A stretch of 64,000 bases of DNA. Source: Rickettsiella endosymbiont of Dermanyssus gallinae (lineage in GTDB: Bacteria > Pseudomonadota > Gammaproteobacteria > Diplorickettsiales > Diplorickettsiaceae). Under the pieces are notes generated by a model, which saw only the letters and a list, made by a program, of their open reading frames with translations, searched no databases and was not told the origin of the DNA. Of this stretch, positions 45,090 to 54,173 are shown one piece after another. The translations under genes and the position numbers were made by a program. Numbering within the stretch: position 1 is the first letter of the stretch; every line of letters begins with the position of its first letter. Where the stretch lies: the NCBI RefSeq assembly GCF_019285595.1, contig NZ_CP079094.1, positions 1,247,001 to 1,311,000 of the forward strand, read 5' to 3'.

Positions 45090-46104
45090 CTAAAGATAAT
45101 TTAAAATTTTTTGATCTAACAAACTATAATATATTACTTCTTCTTTACAGGGCGTACTAACTGCAGTAGCAGTATAGAGTTTATCAATATTCAAAGGAAA
45201 GAGTTTCCAGGTTATACTTTCTTTTCTTAAATTCTTTAGCCAAGCTTTTGTGGGAAACTTTGTCATATCAACTGATAAATTATTGAGGCTGCTTGTTAAG
45301 CCGCACCCCTTTGCTTTTAAATAAGCTTCTTTACGTGTCCAGCAACGAAAAAAAGCTTTAGTTTTTTCCTCTTGGTTTACTAATTTCGAGAAAAAAACCT
45401 TTTCTTTCGATGAGACAGGAAAGCATTGTGAAAGCAATGCGAAGTCGAAGAGCCCGCGATAGGCGTGCGTTGACGGGCGAAGCAGGAAACGCATCACGCC
45501 GTAAAGTCATTTGTGGGAGGCACGGGCATGAACTCCGAAGGAGTGAGTGCGTGCCGGACGCAGGACGTATCGCGGCCTAATTTCAGTCGCGTCATGCGAA
45601 CGAATTTCGGGGACACGATGGCCGAAATTCTTCGGGAGCATAGCGACTCACTTGTAAGGAAAAAATAATGTTGCTTAAATTTTCTATAGGAATACGTTCT
45701 GAATGGTACTCAATATCAATGCCAATAGGATCTTCTATTGTTATCGCAATTAAAATAACGCGATGAGAATGGGTAATATTAAATTCCAATTTAAGCCAAT
45801 TTTGTTGTAAAGCGATAGCCGGTTTACCTTGTTTATTAGATGTAAACATTATCTTTTCTGGTAGCCCACTTAAATAATGCGCAATGATTAATCGTTTCAT
45901 ACCATGGGTAATCGCATAACGAAAACGATCCTTTTCAAATTTGAAAGCATTTAAACGCCTCTTTTCTTCTTCTGAAAAAAAGAAGACTAAGGATTGCCCC
46001 GTTTCATTATCAATCTGATCCAGATCGGCTTTCCAAACATGTATTGCCGAACAAGAAATACGCCATGGGTCTGTAGGCGGTTTTTCCCACAAAAATTTAT
46101 TCAA
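45090..46104 (-). pseudogene. Sfp-type phosphopantetheinyl transferase, interrupted by the 247-bp element
   Basis: PPTases activate the carrier domains of PKS and NRPS proteins. Coding parts are 46104-45655 and 45407-45090 on the minus strand: 450 + 318 = 768 bases, exactly 256 codons. When joined they read IIFSLKEKVFFSKL, matching IFSPLERSYFSKL in the paralogue at 54174-54964. The family motifs lie on opposite sides of the insertion: DPIGIDIEYH in the first part and RCWTRKEAYLKAKG in the second. The start codon is TTG. With the element read through, translation would stop about 20 codons into it. Both parts are free of other damage. Located next to the AT and PKS genes. Confidence 0.9.
45408..45654 (-). 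mobile_element. 247-bp structured interspersed element, copy B (in PPTase gene)
   Basis: Exactly 247 bp and identical to copy A except for one base in a bulge. In the gene's sense it sits between TCCTTA and AAAGAA; joining the flanks restores the reading frame, with no target duplication. Orientation is sense to the PPTase gene. All stems described for copy A are present. Confidence 0.93.
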
Positions 46105-46570
46105 TTTAACTGCCTGTTCTTTCTAAGAAATCTCTGTTATCGCTTTTTTAGCGGCTTCTTTGGCTTCTTCAGAAACTTGAATTAACTACTGACAAATACT
46201 TTGGCCTATTCAAGCGATTCTGCTCGTAATGCAGCTTCTATATTTATAGCAATCCTATTTAAAGCAACTCGCACACAATGCCCACCCTTCGATGAGACAG
46301 GAAAGCATTGTGAAAGCAATGCGAAGTCGAAGAGCCCGCGATAGGCGTGCGTTGACGGGCGAAGCAGGAAACGCATCACGCCGTAAAGTCATTTGTGGGA
46401 GGCACGGGCATGAACTCCGAAGGAGTGAGTGCGTGCCGGACGCAGGACGTATCGCGGCCTAATTTCAGTCGCGTCATGCGAACGAATTTCGGGGGCACGA
46501 TGGCCGAAATTCTTCGGGAGCATAGCGACTCACTTGCCATATAAAGCTTGCTCAGTCCCAATAAATAATT
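46105..46570 (-). pseudogene. Remnant of hybrid kinase Hpt domain, carrying element copy C
   Basis: Degraded 3' end of a third hybrid kinase. The 46105-46289 segment resembles the 3' end of the kinase at 54970 (shared AGCGGCTTCTTT, AGCGATTCTG-type stretches), and the bases on the far side of the element (AAGCTTTATATGG) align with AAGCTGGCTCATAAGTGG, the AHKW codons of the Hpt site. Several indels and stops make it non-functional. Its order (kinase end directly before the PPTase) repeats the arrangement at 54174-57351. Confidence 0.75.
46290..46536 (-). mobile_element. 247-bp structured interspersed element, copy C (in kinase remnant)
   Basis: Exactly 247 bp. It differs from copy B by one base in the apical loop of the GAATTTCGG hairpin. 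It lies between TATATGG and AAGGGTGGGC, joining which restores the alignment to the Hpt HKW-KGG codons of the paralogous kinases. Sense orientation relative to the former kinase gene, as in the other copies. Confidence 0.92.
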
Positions 46571-46738
46571 TGAAACAAAAAAAATATGATGAATACAATT
46601 CTTTTTTGATTTCACTCAATGACATTTTGTTGAAAAAATTATCCATACTAATAACACTAGCTTTAAAATAAATCCTCTATTTTTCCTAATAGAATGTTAA
46701 CTTATTTTTTAAAATTTTTATGTGATAATAATTTTTAT

Positions 46739-47399
46739 TTAGGCAGCTTCCTTTAATAAATTCTCTTCAATAGCTTCTACCAACTGTTCAGTTAGAATAG
46801 GTTTTATTAGTACTTTATCCGCTCCTAATGCTAGGCATGTATCTTCCTTTTCCTTATCAATATGTGTTGAACAAGCAATCAAAGGTGTTGATTGATTTAA
46901 ATTACAGTCACGAGCTGCTTGAATAACCGCTTCACCAGGTTGATCAGGTAACCCTAAGTTAATTAAAATTAAAGCGTAAAGTTTATTACTAACTAGGTTA
47001 ATAGCTTCTTCTGCTGTTTTAACCACATACGATGAGACAGGAAAGCATTGTGAAAGCAATGCGAAGTCGAAGAGCCCGCGATAGGCGTGCGTTGACGGGC
47101 GAAGCAGGAAACGCATCACGCCGTAAAGTCATTTGTGGGAGGCACGGGCATGAACTCCGAAGGAGTGAGTGCGTGCCGGACGCAGGACGTATCGCGGCCT
47201 AATTTCAGTCGCGTCATGCGAACGAATTTCGGGGACACCATGGCCGAAATTCTTCGGGAGCATAGCGACTCACTTGTACCTGGAAGCCTAGGTGAGTTAA
47301 CTGAGAATGAATTGCCATCTGGCAAACAACATTATCTTCAACTAATAGGGCAGGTAAAAAGTGGTAACTTCTCTCTTCTTGATACTCTAATGCTTCCAT
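46739..47399 (-). pseudogene. Receiver-domain response regulator, interrupted by the 247-bp element
   Basis: Coding parts are 47399-47277 and 47029-46739: 123 + 291 = 414 bases, exactly 138 codons. Joined, the sequence reads LGFQV-YVVKTAEEAI, the usual end of helix 1 and start of strand 2 of a CheY-like domain. ALLVEDNVV (acidic residues) and LIKPI (Lys) are present, but the phospho-acceptor position reads LINLGLP, Asn where Asp is expected, so this is probably a pseudo-receiver. There is no output domain. It lies upstream of the kinase remnant and PPTase on the same strand. As it stands, translation would run about 20 codons into the element and stop. Confidence 0.87.
47030..47276 (-). mobile_element. 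247-bp structured interspersed element, copy D (in receiver gene)
   Basis: Exactly 247 bp. One base differs from copy B, again in the apical loop of the GAATTTCGG hairpin. It sits between CAGGTA and TATGTG of the receiver gene, sense orientation, no target duplication; removal restores the frame. Confidence 0.93.
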
Positions 47400-47468
47400 T
47401 TTAATCCCTTGCCGTAAAAATTTTTGGTGACAGTAATTTTTAGCCTTACTTATAAAGTATGAAAAACC

Positions 47469-47482
47469 CCTAAAATTTTAGG
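47469..47482. promoter_or_regulatory. 14-bp perfect palindrome upstream of the receiver gene
   Basis: CCTAAAATTTTAGG is a perfect palindrome about 70 bases upstream of the receiver gene start and about 180 bases upstream of the DUF2520 gene, in their shared divergent region. It could be an operator; AT-rich palindromes of this size also occur by chance. Confidence 0.3.
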
Positions 47483-47660
47483 AGCGTCTATTAAAGTTCA
47501 ACTTCATTATAGACCCCCTTTAATATTATATGGCTTATTAACTATAATAAATTATTATATATGGATTTTAATCCGAATTCAAAATATTTTATTGTTTTGT
47601 TGATTATCGTTTTATTTTTAGTTACTTTAAGCCAATATAAGTGAACACAAGGAGATTATT

Positions 47661-48542
47661 TTGAATCCTACTATAAATATTATTGGCGCAGGTAACTTAG
47701 GTAAAACAATCGCAAAATTAATTTTTTCTCATAACGCTGGCTTGATTCAAGGAGTATGCAACTCTTCTATAGAGAGTAGCGAAAAAGCGGTATACTTTAT
47801 AGGACAAGGTCAAGCAAAGAAAATCAATGAGCTATTACCAGCAGATATTACATTTATTACAACCCCAGATGATCAGATAGAATCCTGTTGTAACAAACTA
47901 GTTGAAAGCTCTAACTTAAAGGAAGATAGCATCGTACTTCATTGTAGTGGTTCATTATCTTCCGAAATATTAAGAATGACTAAAAAAATAGGCTGTTTTA
48001 CTGCTAGCGTGCATCCTATGCGAAGCTTCGCAAAACCTGAAATTAGCGTCACACAATATCCAGGAACTTACTGTGCGATTGAAGGCGATGACAAAGCAGT
48101 AGCAATCTTACATAATATTTTTACTGATATTGGGTCTATTCTTTACACAGTGAATAGAGACAAAAAAGGTTCTTATCATGCAGCAGGGGTTTTTGCTTCA
48201 AATTATTTGGTTACGGTTTGTCAGAACGCATTATTTTGTTTAGAAGATGCTGAAGTAGAAAAAGAAATGGCGTCAAAAATTATTATAAGTCTAATGAAAA
48301 GCACGCTTAATAATCTTGAGGCAACTCTTTCGCCTGAAAAATCTCTTACAGGGCCAATTCAACGAGGCGATATAAATACACTCATAAAACATTTGGATTC
48401 CCTGCCTCAACCAATCTCTCAACTTTATAAGATTCTTGGCTTAGCAACCTTACCCATAGCGAACTTACCAAAAGATAAAAGAGAAAAAATAGAAGACTTA
48501 TTCTTAAAAGTAAGTCTAGACTATTGTTCCCCTATGCTATAA
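47661..48542 (+). CDS. Rossmann-fold DUF2520-family dehydrogenase-like protein
   Basis: A 293-residue protein with an N-terminal NAD(P)-binding motif INIIGAGNLGKTIA and a C-terminal DUF2520 helical domain (NRDKKGSYHAAGVFASNYLV near 175, TGPIQRGD near 232). SVHPMRSFA near 117 is typical of the family, which resembles F420-dependent NADP reductases and 6-phosphogluconate dehydrogenase-like enzymes. The start is a TTG at 47661, decided by GGAG 7 bases upstream. The substrate of DUF2520 proteins is not established. Its stop abuts the stop of the convergent gene at 48543. Confidence 0.88.
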   Translation: MNPTINIIGAGNLGKTIAKLIFSHNAGLIQGVCNSSIESSEKAVYFIGQGQAKKINELLPADITFITTPDDQIESCCNKLVESSNLKEDSIVLHCSGSLSSEILRMTKKIGCFTASVHPMRSFAKPEISVTQYPGTYCAIEGDDKAVAILHNIFTDIGSILYTVNRDKKGSYHAAGVFASNYLVTVCQNALFCLEDAEVEKEMASKIIISLMKSTLNNLEATLSPEKSLTGPIQRGDINTLIKHLDSLPQPISQLYKILGLATLPIANLPKDKREKIEDLFLKVSLDYCSPML

Positions 48543-49055
48543 TTATTTTATATAAGGAATAAATTTTTTTAGTTTATTCCTAAAAAGGTTTTCTGCTTGC
48601 TTCTTAAATTTCTTTATTTCAAAACCATCTCTAAACCCCACTCGATAGCCCAAATCATGCGCATCATCACTTTTCATTGTATTTAATAAGTCCCGATTTG
48701 ATGAAATATATTTTTCTGAATAACGAGCTATTCTGCCGAATGAATCCTTGAGTAATATCGAGCCATTTTTATCTACCTCCAGGACTTGGCATTTTTTCTT
48801 TCTCTCTTTTATTAGATAATCTAATTGAGTAATTCTCACTGCATCTCTAGAGCTTAAACCCACTAAAGCAGATGGGTTTGATAGTATTTCTTCAGCTGTA
48901 AATTTAGGGAATATATTTTTTCCTGATAGCTGCATAACACATATTTCGTGACCATGCTTAGGACTATAAACGATATCAACGAGTCGAAAGGTAAACTCTG
49001 GTTCTATCCTATTGGTTAAATGAGAAAAGAAATTAATTATCTTTGGCTTTAACAT
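48543..49055 (-). CDS. Hypothetical protein, 170 residues
   Basis: I do not recognise this protein. It has an N-terminal basic segment, a mixed alpha/beta middle (FTFRLVDIVYSPKHGHEICV, then KFTAEEILSNPSALVGLS) and a Lys/Arg-rich C terminus (EIKKFKKQAENLF). There is no signal peptide or membrane helix. Its stop codon abuts that of the DUF2520 gene. It follows the broken transporter gene in the same direction. Function unknown. Confidence 0.65.
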   Translation of the reverse strand: MLKPKIINFFSHLTNRIEPEFTFRLVDIVYSPKHGHEICVMQLSGKNIFPKFTAEEILSNPSALVGLSSRDAVRITQLDYLIKERKKKCQVLEVDKNGSILLKDSFGRIARYSEKYISSNRDLLNTMKSDDAHDLGYRVGFRDGFEIKKFKKQAENLFRNKLKKFIPYIK

Positions 49056-49121
49056 AGTTATTTTTCCAAGCTATCCATATATTTCCATTAACCTTCATTA
49101 GACCTATACCATGATTTTTCT

Positions 49122-49872
49122 TTAACTATTATTCTTAATATCAGCTTTTCTTAAATGATATATAAAGGGGTTATAATCGATATGGTAATCATATACGTCT
49201 CTTTGCTCTCTTTTTTTTATGAAGTTTGATAAAATGATAACAAATGGCGCTGCACATAAAGAAAAAAGCAGCTTGTAATACCACACAACGACAATGATAC
49301 CCCAAATTTCACTAATCCCTTTCAATCCTACATATAGTGTTGTATAGGCAACAAAGCATAAAGCAAACTCACTAATAGCACTTGATAGAATCGTTCTTAC
49401 CCAAAACCCGCTTTCCATTCATCCAGATTTTTAACTTAGACATTAAAAACGCATTTGTAAACATGCCGGTTGTTACGGATAAACAGCTTGTGATATTGGT
49501 ACGTATAATATGTTGGAAAGCTAATGTATAGTGGATATTAAATTTATCTCCTGGAGGGGAAGGAAAACAAAGTACCAAAGTTATTAATAGGCCAAAAATG
49601 AATTGGCAAATTAAATTATTCCAGATAAGTATGCGAGAAATGGAATAACCGTATACTTCGGCTATTATATCTCCCAAAGCAAACATGATAGGAATGATAA
49701 GTCCGCTTGTAGGAACAGTTTTTCCAAAACATGTTGTCATCCTAAAGGCCGTCGTATCACAAACAATGAAGATCGTGATAAATAGCATCATGAAAAAGTA
49801 AAGATAATGACAATTATTTATACTTTTCAACTTTTCATCAACCAATTCTTCGCTCGTAGAAATATCAGACAT
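49122..49872 (-). pseudogene. VUT/YhhQ-family queuosine-precursor transporter, frameshifted
   Basis: A polytopic membrane protein of the Vut_1 (YhhQ) family, which imports queuosine precursors. The N-terminal part (49872 to about 49410) has several helices and the conserved FALGDIIAEVYGY. The C-terminal part (about 49410 to 49122) has FWVRTILSSAISEFAL. Total length of 751 bases is one over a multiple of three; removing one base of the CCC run at 49407-49409 restores NGKRFWVRTILSS. So a one-base insertion in a short homopolymer breaks the gene, or the base call is wrong. Convergent or co-directional neighbours are unrelated to queuosine. Confidence 0.82.
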
Positions 49873-49886
49873 TAAATATTTTTAGT

Positions 49887-50519
49887 TTATCGGTATGAAC
49901 CAATCGACTTAATAACAACACCTATAACATCGAATGTTTTATGAAACTTCATTTCGCCAAAACCAGGATTAATGGGTTTAAAAAAGTATTGGCTACCATC
50001 CATAAAAATTTGTCTAAAAACAGGCGTAGGATCTTCATCTAGACAACAGAGAACATAATCGCTTTCTTTAGGTGAAAGTACAGGATCGATGATAACAATG
50101 GAATTATTTTGAAAAGCAGGTGCTAAAGTATTTGTCATGATAGGAACCCCAAATACTTGCTTGTTTGTAATTCCTGCAGCACCGATAAATGTAATAATTT
50201 TAGAAGATTTAACGTCCTTAACGTTCGCCATTTCGATAACTGGAATATAAACCAGATTACCCGTTTGTTTTTTTACTTGATATTCTGGATGCGATACATC
50301 TTTGTAAAGTAAATCATCTATATCAATACGAAAAAAATCCAATAAAGGTTCGATAGTTGATATTGTTGGGTTATTATCCTTTTTCCGCATTCGAACAATA
50401 GTAGCCACAGGAATGCCTGTTTGAATAGCTAAATTTTTAATATCAATATTATGTAGCTTTAGTAGGTATTCAAGGTTTTTTCCAAGATATGAAGGCTTTT
50501 TCTTTCGCTTTAGGAGCAT
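49887..50519 (-). CDS. XRE-type regulator with S24/LexA-like C-terminal domain
   Basis: A 210-residue protein with an N-terminal helix-turn-helix (IKNLAIQTGIPVATIVRM, about 26-43) and an S24-like region at about 85-205. The S24 nucleophile segment, normally G-x-S-M, reads IMTNTLAPAF here, Thr replacing Ser, so self-cleavage is doubtful; VIGVVIKSIGSYR ends the domain as expected. Such proteins are phage-type or stress repressors. It is 14 bases upstream of the broken transporter on the same strand and may regulate it or a nearby mobile element. Confidence 0.82.
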   Translation of the reverse strand: MLLKRKKKPSYLGKNLEYLLKLHNIDIKNLAIQTGIPVATIVRMRKKDNNPTISTIEPLLDFFRIDIDDLLYKDVSHPEYQVKKQTGNLVYIPVIEMANVKDVKSSKIITFIGAAGITNKQVFGVPIMTNTLAPAFQNNSIVIIDPVLSPKESDYVLCCLDEDPTPVFRQIFMDGSQYFFKPINPGFGEMKFHKTFDVIGVVIKSIGSYR

Positions 50520-50644
50520 GTTAAATTTTCTGATAGCAAATAAGAAACAAAAATAACAAAATGAAGACTAAAATTCAAATTAGAAGATAGACATGCAGTA
50601 TGATAAAAAAATGACCACATGTTTACAGCACATGTTTTATTATT

Positions 50645-51721
50645 TTATCGAGATATTGGCTTTAAATAACCTCGTTCCCGCAATACCTTTTTAATAAATT
50701 CGCCTTTTTTATCAGTATATGCCTCGCGATCAGCCGAATTAGATTCTGATAATTTTATTTTGAGCGCTTCGTATTCAAGCCTAATTTTATGATCTCGTCT
50801 TAAGATATCTCTAAATAAAATTCGATGTTCCATTTTTATACTACTGATATCAATAATATGAATATGATGAGTTCTTTTTTCTCCAAAGGGTGGCATGCCT
50901 TTAAAAAATCTCAAATGAGATTTATTTGGGTTCTCATCCCAAAAAACATAAGCCAATGTCTCAAGTGGCTTAATCCATTGATTAGCTTCCTCTATAGATT
51001 TTACAGCAATAAAAATATCAATGATTGGCTTGCTTGAAAGTCCTGGTACAGCAGTGCTGCCTAAATGCTCTATTGAAACATACGATAATGGGCTTGAAAC
51101 TCCTCTAATTGCTTTTATCTCGGCTTCAGCTAATTTAGACCAATTAGAATTGTACGGTTCAATAATAATATTATCTTGGGCATTTAATTGTTCGGTTTTT
51201 GCCGAGCCGGTCTTATAATCGATCATCTGGACAAAAGAACTTTTTCCATTACAATAATTTTCTATATCTTCAGAAAATACTTCGGCTAACGACTGTTTTA
51301 CCAGTGAATAAGCCTGCGCATAATCCTCATACGCAATCATGAAATCCCTAAATAATAAATGGCGCTTAACTTCAGGTGACCCTTGCTCAAATAAGTGAAT
51401 ATTATGTGTTCTTTTAGTTTTAGACTTCCAATAAAAACGACGGCCAGAAATACCGTATTCTCCCATACAAACGTAGCCTCGCTCTTCAAATTCATGGTTT
51501 AATGAATCTACTAAACTTATGTCTTTGACTACGGGAAGTATGTCGATGATTGGTTTGGCATAAATATTGGGGATGGCTGTGCTACCAATATGATGAATTT
51601 GCACACAATTTTCTTTCAGAATAGATTTAATCTCATTTGCGGCATCGGCAAATATTTTTGGCCATTCTGGATTGTATTCCGTTAGCTCAACAAGCTTTAT
51701 TTTTTCGTTAGGATCAATCAT
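50645..51721 (-). CDS. Tandem GrpB-domain (UPF0157) protein, copy 2
   Basis: 358 residues, the same length as and highly similar to 10350-11426. Two UPF0157 domains are marked by HHIGSTAIPNIYAKP near 43 and EHLGSTAVPGLSSKP near 214. Differences from copy 1 are mostly conservative, so both copies appear under coding constraint. In this copy a MATE gene on the opposite strand separates it from the APH(6) gene. Function of the family is not settled. Confidence 0.88.
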   Translation of the reverse strand: MIDPNEKIKLVELTEYNPEWPKIFADAANEIKSILKENCVQIHHIGSTAIPNIYAKPIIDILPVVKDISLVDSLNHEFEERGYVCMGEYGISGRRFYWKSKTKRTHNIHLFEQGSPEVKRHLLFRDFMIAYEDYAQAYSLVKQSLAEVFSEDIENYCNGKSSFVQMIDYKTGSAKTEQLNAQDNIIIEPYNSNWSKLAEAEIKAIRGVSSPLSYVSIEHLGSTAVPGLSSKPIIDIFIAVKSIEEANQWIKPLETLAYVFWDENPNKSHLRFFKGMPPFGEKRTHHIHIIDISSIKMEHRILFRDILRRDHKIRLEYEALKIKLSESNSADREAYTDKKGEFIKKVLRERGYLKPISR

Positions 51722-51848
51722 GTTTTTAACGTTATTTTTTGTAAGTCTATAGGAAGAGATACCAGGCTAAGAAGCACTATTTTAGGCTCAATATTAGCTA
51801 TAGTCACGTCCCTGATGCTATTATTTCTTTCAAATATCAATAATATTC

Positions 51849-53270
51849 ATGAGAACTTGCCCTTTGATGCATAATCAAAATAGATTAAAAAACACCAACA
51901 AACTGATGGCTTTGGCATTGCCCCTCAGTATGAATTTACTGGTTAACATGATCCCCTGCTTTGTAGCCATATTAATGCTCGCAAAGCTCGGAAAAATACA
52001 ACTAGCCGCCGGTGCACTAGCTATTACCACCTATACGCCCATCATGATGGCGGTTTCAACCATTTTTTATGCCGTTGGGATTTTAATTAGTCATTCACGT
52101 GGTCAAAATAAAACATTGTCTGAAATTGGCAGCATCGTACGAAATGGCTTTTGGTTAGCCACCCTATTAGCCATGATAGCGAGCGGTACATTATGGCATA
52201 TGGACAAACTATTAATTCTATTTAAACAAAACCCGCATTTAATAGCGCTCACAAAAGATTATTTTTATTTTGCTGGCTTATCGATTATCCCCACCCTCTT
52301 TTTAGTGGTTATTTCACAGTTTTTTTCAGGTACGGGAAACCCTAAATTTACGCTGTTTACCTCTGTACTCAGCCTTCCCATCAATATACTCCTCACTTAT
52401 GGTTTTGTATTCGGTCAATTTGGTTTACCTCAGCTAGCATTAGGCGGTATAAGCTGTGCTACATTCATCGTACAATCCCTATTTTGCAGCGGTATATTGT
52501 TATACATGCTGTGTAAAAATAAAATCCGCCAATACAAAATATTTTCTGGCAATTTACGACCCAACTGGTCAATATGCCGACGTATCTTTACACTAGGTTA
52601 TCCGATTGGTTTGCAATTTGGTGGCGAACTAGGTGCTATGGCGGTATCTACCTATTTCTTAGGCTATTTCGGAATCATTGCCTTAGCTGCAGGACAAATC
52701 GTTTCTCAATACGCTATGCTGGTCGTGGTTATTAGCTTAGGTTTATCACAAGCATTATCACTGTTAGTTGGTGAAGCGTATGGCAACCATAATGGAAACT
52801 TAATAAAACAATATATTAATTCTGCCATGCTCATTCTGACTGTTTTTTTCACGAGTGTATTAATACTGTTTTTAGCTTTACCTCATTATCTCATCAATCT
52901 TTTTATGACGCCCAACGACATAGGTAATCCAGTTATCATTCATTTAGCCATATGCTTTTTCATTATTACTGCGTTAACCCTATTTGTAGATGGCATTAGA
53001 AACTTACTTTCTGCAGGACTTAGAGGACTACAAGATTCAAAAACACCAATGAATATTGGTATCTATTGTTTATGGTTAATTTCATTACCCATCAGCTATA
53101 TTATCGCTTTTTACGGTAACGGTGGTCCGATTGGATTACGTATCGGATTTATGAGTGGATTTATTATCGCTGCTTTTTTACTTTGGAGAAAAATTCAAGC
53201 CAAGCTCATCGCCACTTTCTCTACTGAAAAAACAGAAATACTACCCACGATGATTAAATCAGCTGATTAA
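51849..53270 (+). CDS. MATE-family multidrug/metabolite efflux transporter
   Basis: A 473-residue polytopic inner-membrane protein with about 12 predicted helices in two similar halves, as in NorM. Characteristic stretches are AGALAITTYTPIMMAVSTIF (about 54-73), FSGTGNPKFTLF near 158, GYPIGLQFGGELGAMAVSTY near 254 and GLRGLQDSKTPMNIG near 393. It exports drugs or metabolites in exchange for sodium or protons. It is placed between the two resistance-like genes of module copy 2, on the opposite strand, and is absent from copy 1. Export of the NRPS/PKS product or self-protection is plausible from position. Confidence 0.92.
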   Translation: MRTCPLMHNQNRLKNTNKLMALALPLSMNLLVNMIPCFVAILMLAKLGKIQLAAGALAITTYTPIMMAVSTIFYAVGILISHSRGQNKTLSEIGSIVRNGFWLATLLAMIASGTLWHMDKLLILFKQNPHLIALTKDYFYFAGLSIIPTLFLVVISQFFSGTGNPKFTLFTSVLSLPINILLTYGFVFGQFGLPQLALGGISCATFIVQSLFCSGILLYMLCKNKIRQYKIFSGNLRPNWSICRRIFTLGYPIGLQFGGELGAMAVSTYFLGYFGIIALAAGQIVSQYAMLVVVISLGLSQALSLLVGEAYGNHNGNLIKQYINSAMLILTVFFTSVLILFLALPHYLINLFMTPNDIGNPVIIHLAICFFIITALTLFVDGIRNLLSAGLRGLQDSKTPMNIGIYCLWLISLPISYIIAFYGNGGPIGLRIGFMSGFIIAAFLLWRKIQAKLIATFSTEKTEILPTMIKSAD

Positions 53271-53281
53271 ACTACGCATTT

Positions 53282-54163
53282 TTATAATTTTAATATTTCA
53301 GCACAATGTAGAAAGGGTTGCCAAACCTCACCCTGATCCTCATATGACCACCAGGCCGCTAATGCAGCTTTGCAAAAGGCCCAGCCCAGCACACGTGACC
53401 TATCAAACCCAGAAATCTCTATGAATTGGTCTAAGCGGCGCTTAATAAGGTTTTTGTTAACTTCGCCCTTCAAGCGAGGGAAAGGAATCTCATATTCCTG
53501 TTCACCTATGACCCCTTTTGGATCAATGGCTAACCAACCATATTTATCCGATAATAAAATATTACCGTAGTGTAAATCCCCATGTAGCAATACCGTAGGC
53601 CCCATCGACATTAATAATTCTTTGCTAATAGCATCTGCACGTTCAATCAACGGCTTAGGGAAAGGCCCTGTTCTCCCCTGAAAATATTGAAAAAGACGCT
53701 GAAACCCTTGAAACCAATCGGCTAGGCTAGGAAACACAGCAGTCTCTTGGCAGGGTCTGTGCAGTTTTTTTATGAGTTCTACACTGCTTATTACACGTTG
53801 TGTTTCGTCAGGAATCTCTTCCAATAAAGTACCAGGTACCAGTCTTTCCAATAACATAATACCTGCGCCCGCTTCTGCACCCAATAATTTTACAGACCCT
53901 ACCCCATTAAAATGCTGAAGTGCGGCTATTTCATTTATAAACTCTTTACTAGGAACACCACATTTTAAAATAGCCGCATGACCGTTATCTAAAATAACTT
54001 CGGCAACAACATTAAAACTAGCATTATTAAAACAATCTTTAACGGTTAACTGCCATTTTTTGGCATAATGCGCCAACAAATCGGGTAAATTACCTAACCA
54101 TTTTTTGCCCACTTGACCATAGATACTAATAATATTTTTTACCAATTCTTTAGGGAGATGCAT
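53282..54163 (-). CDS. APH(6)/hydroxyurea-type small-molecule kinase, intact copy
   Basis: 293 residues from ATG 54163 (MHLPKELVKN), which matches the start of copy 1; an ATG at 54193 would overlap the PPTase frame. Motifs: AILKCGVPSKEF (about 68), LLHGDLHYGN (catalytic loop, about 198), WLAIDPKGVIGEQEYE (about 216). The family phosphorylates streptomycin-like aminoglycosides or hydroxyurea; an endogenous metabolite or the cluster's own product could be the substrate. It follows the PPTase by 10 bases, so probably the same transcript as the kinase and PPTase. Confidence 0.88.
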   Translation of the reverse strand: MHLPKELVKNIISIYGQVGKKWLGNLPDLLAHYAKKWQLTVKDCFNNASFNVVAEVILDNGHAAILKCGVPSKEFINEIAALQHFNGVGSVKLLGAEAGAGIMLLERLVPGTLLEEIPDETQRVISSVELIKKLHRPCQETAVFPSLADWFQGFQRLFQYFQGRTGPFPKPLIERADAISKELLMSMGPTVLLHGDLHYGNILLSDKYGWLAIDPKGVIGEQEYEIPFPRLKGEVNKNLIKRRLDQFIEISGFDRSRVLGWAFCKAALAAWWSYEDQGEVWQPFLHCAEILKL

Positions 54164-54173
54164 TGCTTTATTA

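Noticed and set aside
45090-45497. A 135-residue protein whose first 30 residues come from the element
   Set aside because: It is the 3' half of the PPTase with element sequence in front. There is no ribosome-binding site and no independent family match at the N terminus.
47116-47404. Short reading frames on both strands inside copies of the element
   Set aside because: They recur identically in all copies, lack ribosome-binding sites and cover stems. They are more likely by-products of a GC-rich structured sequence than proteins.
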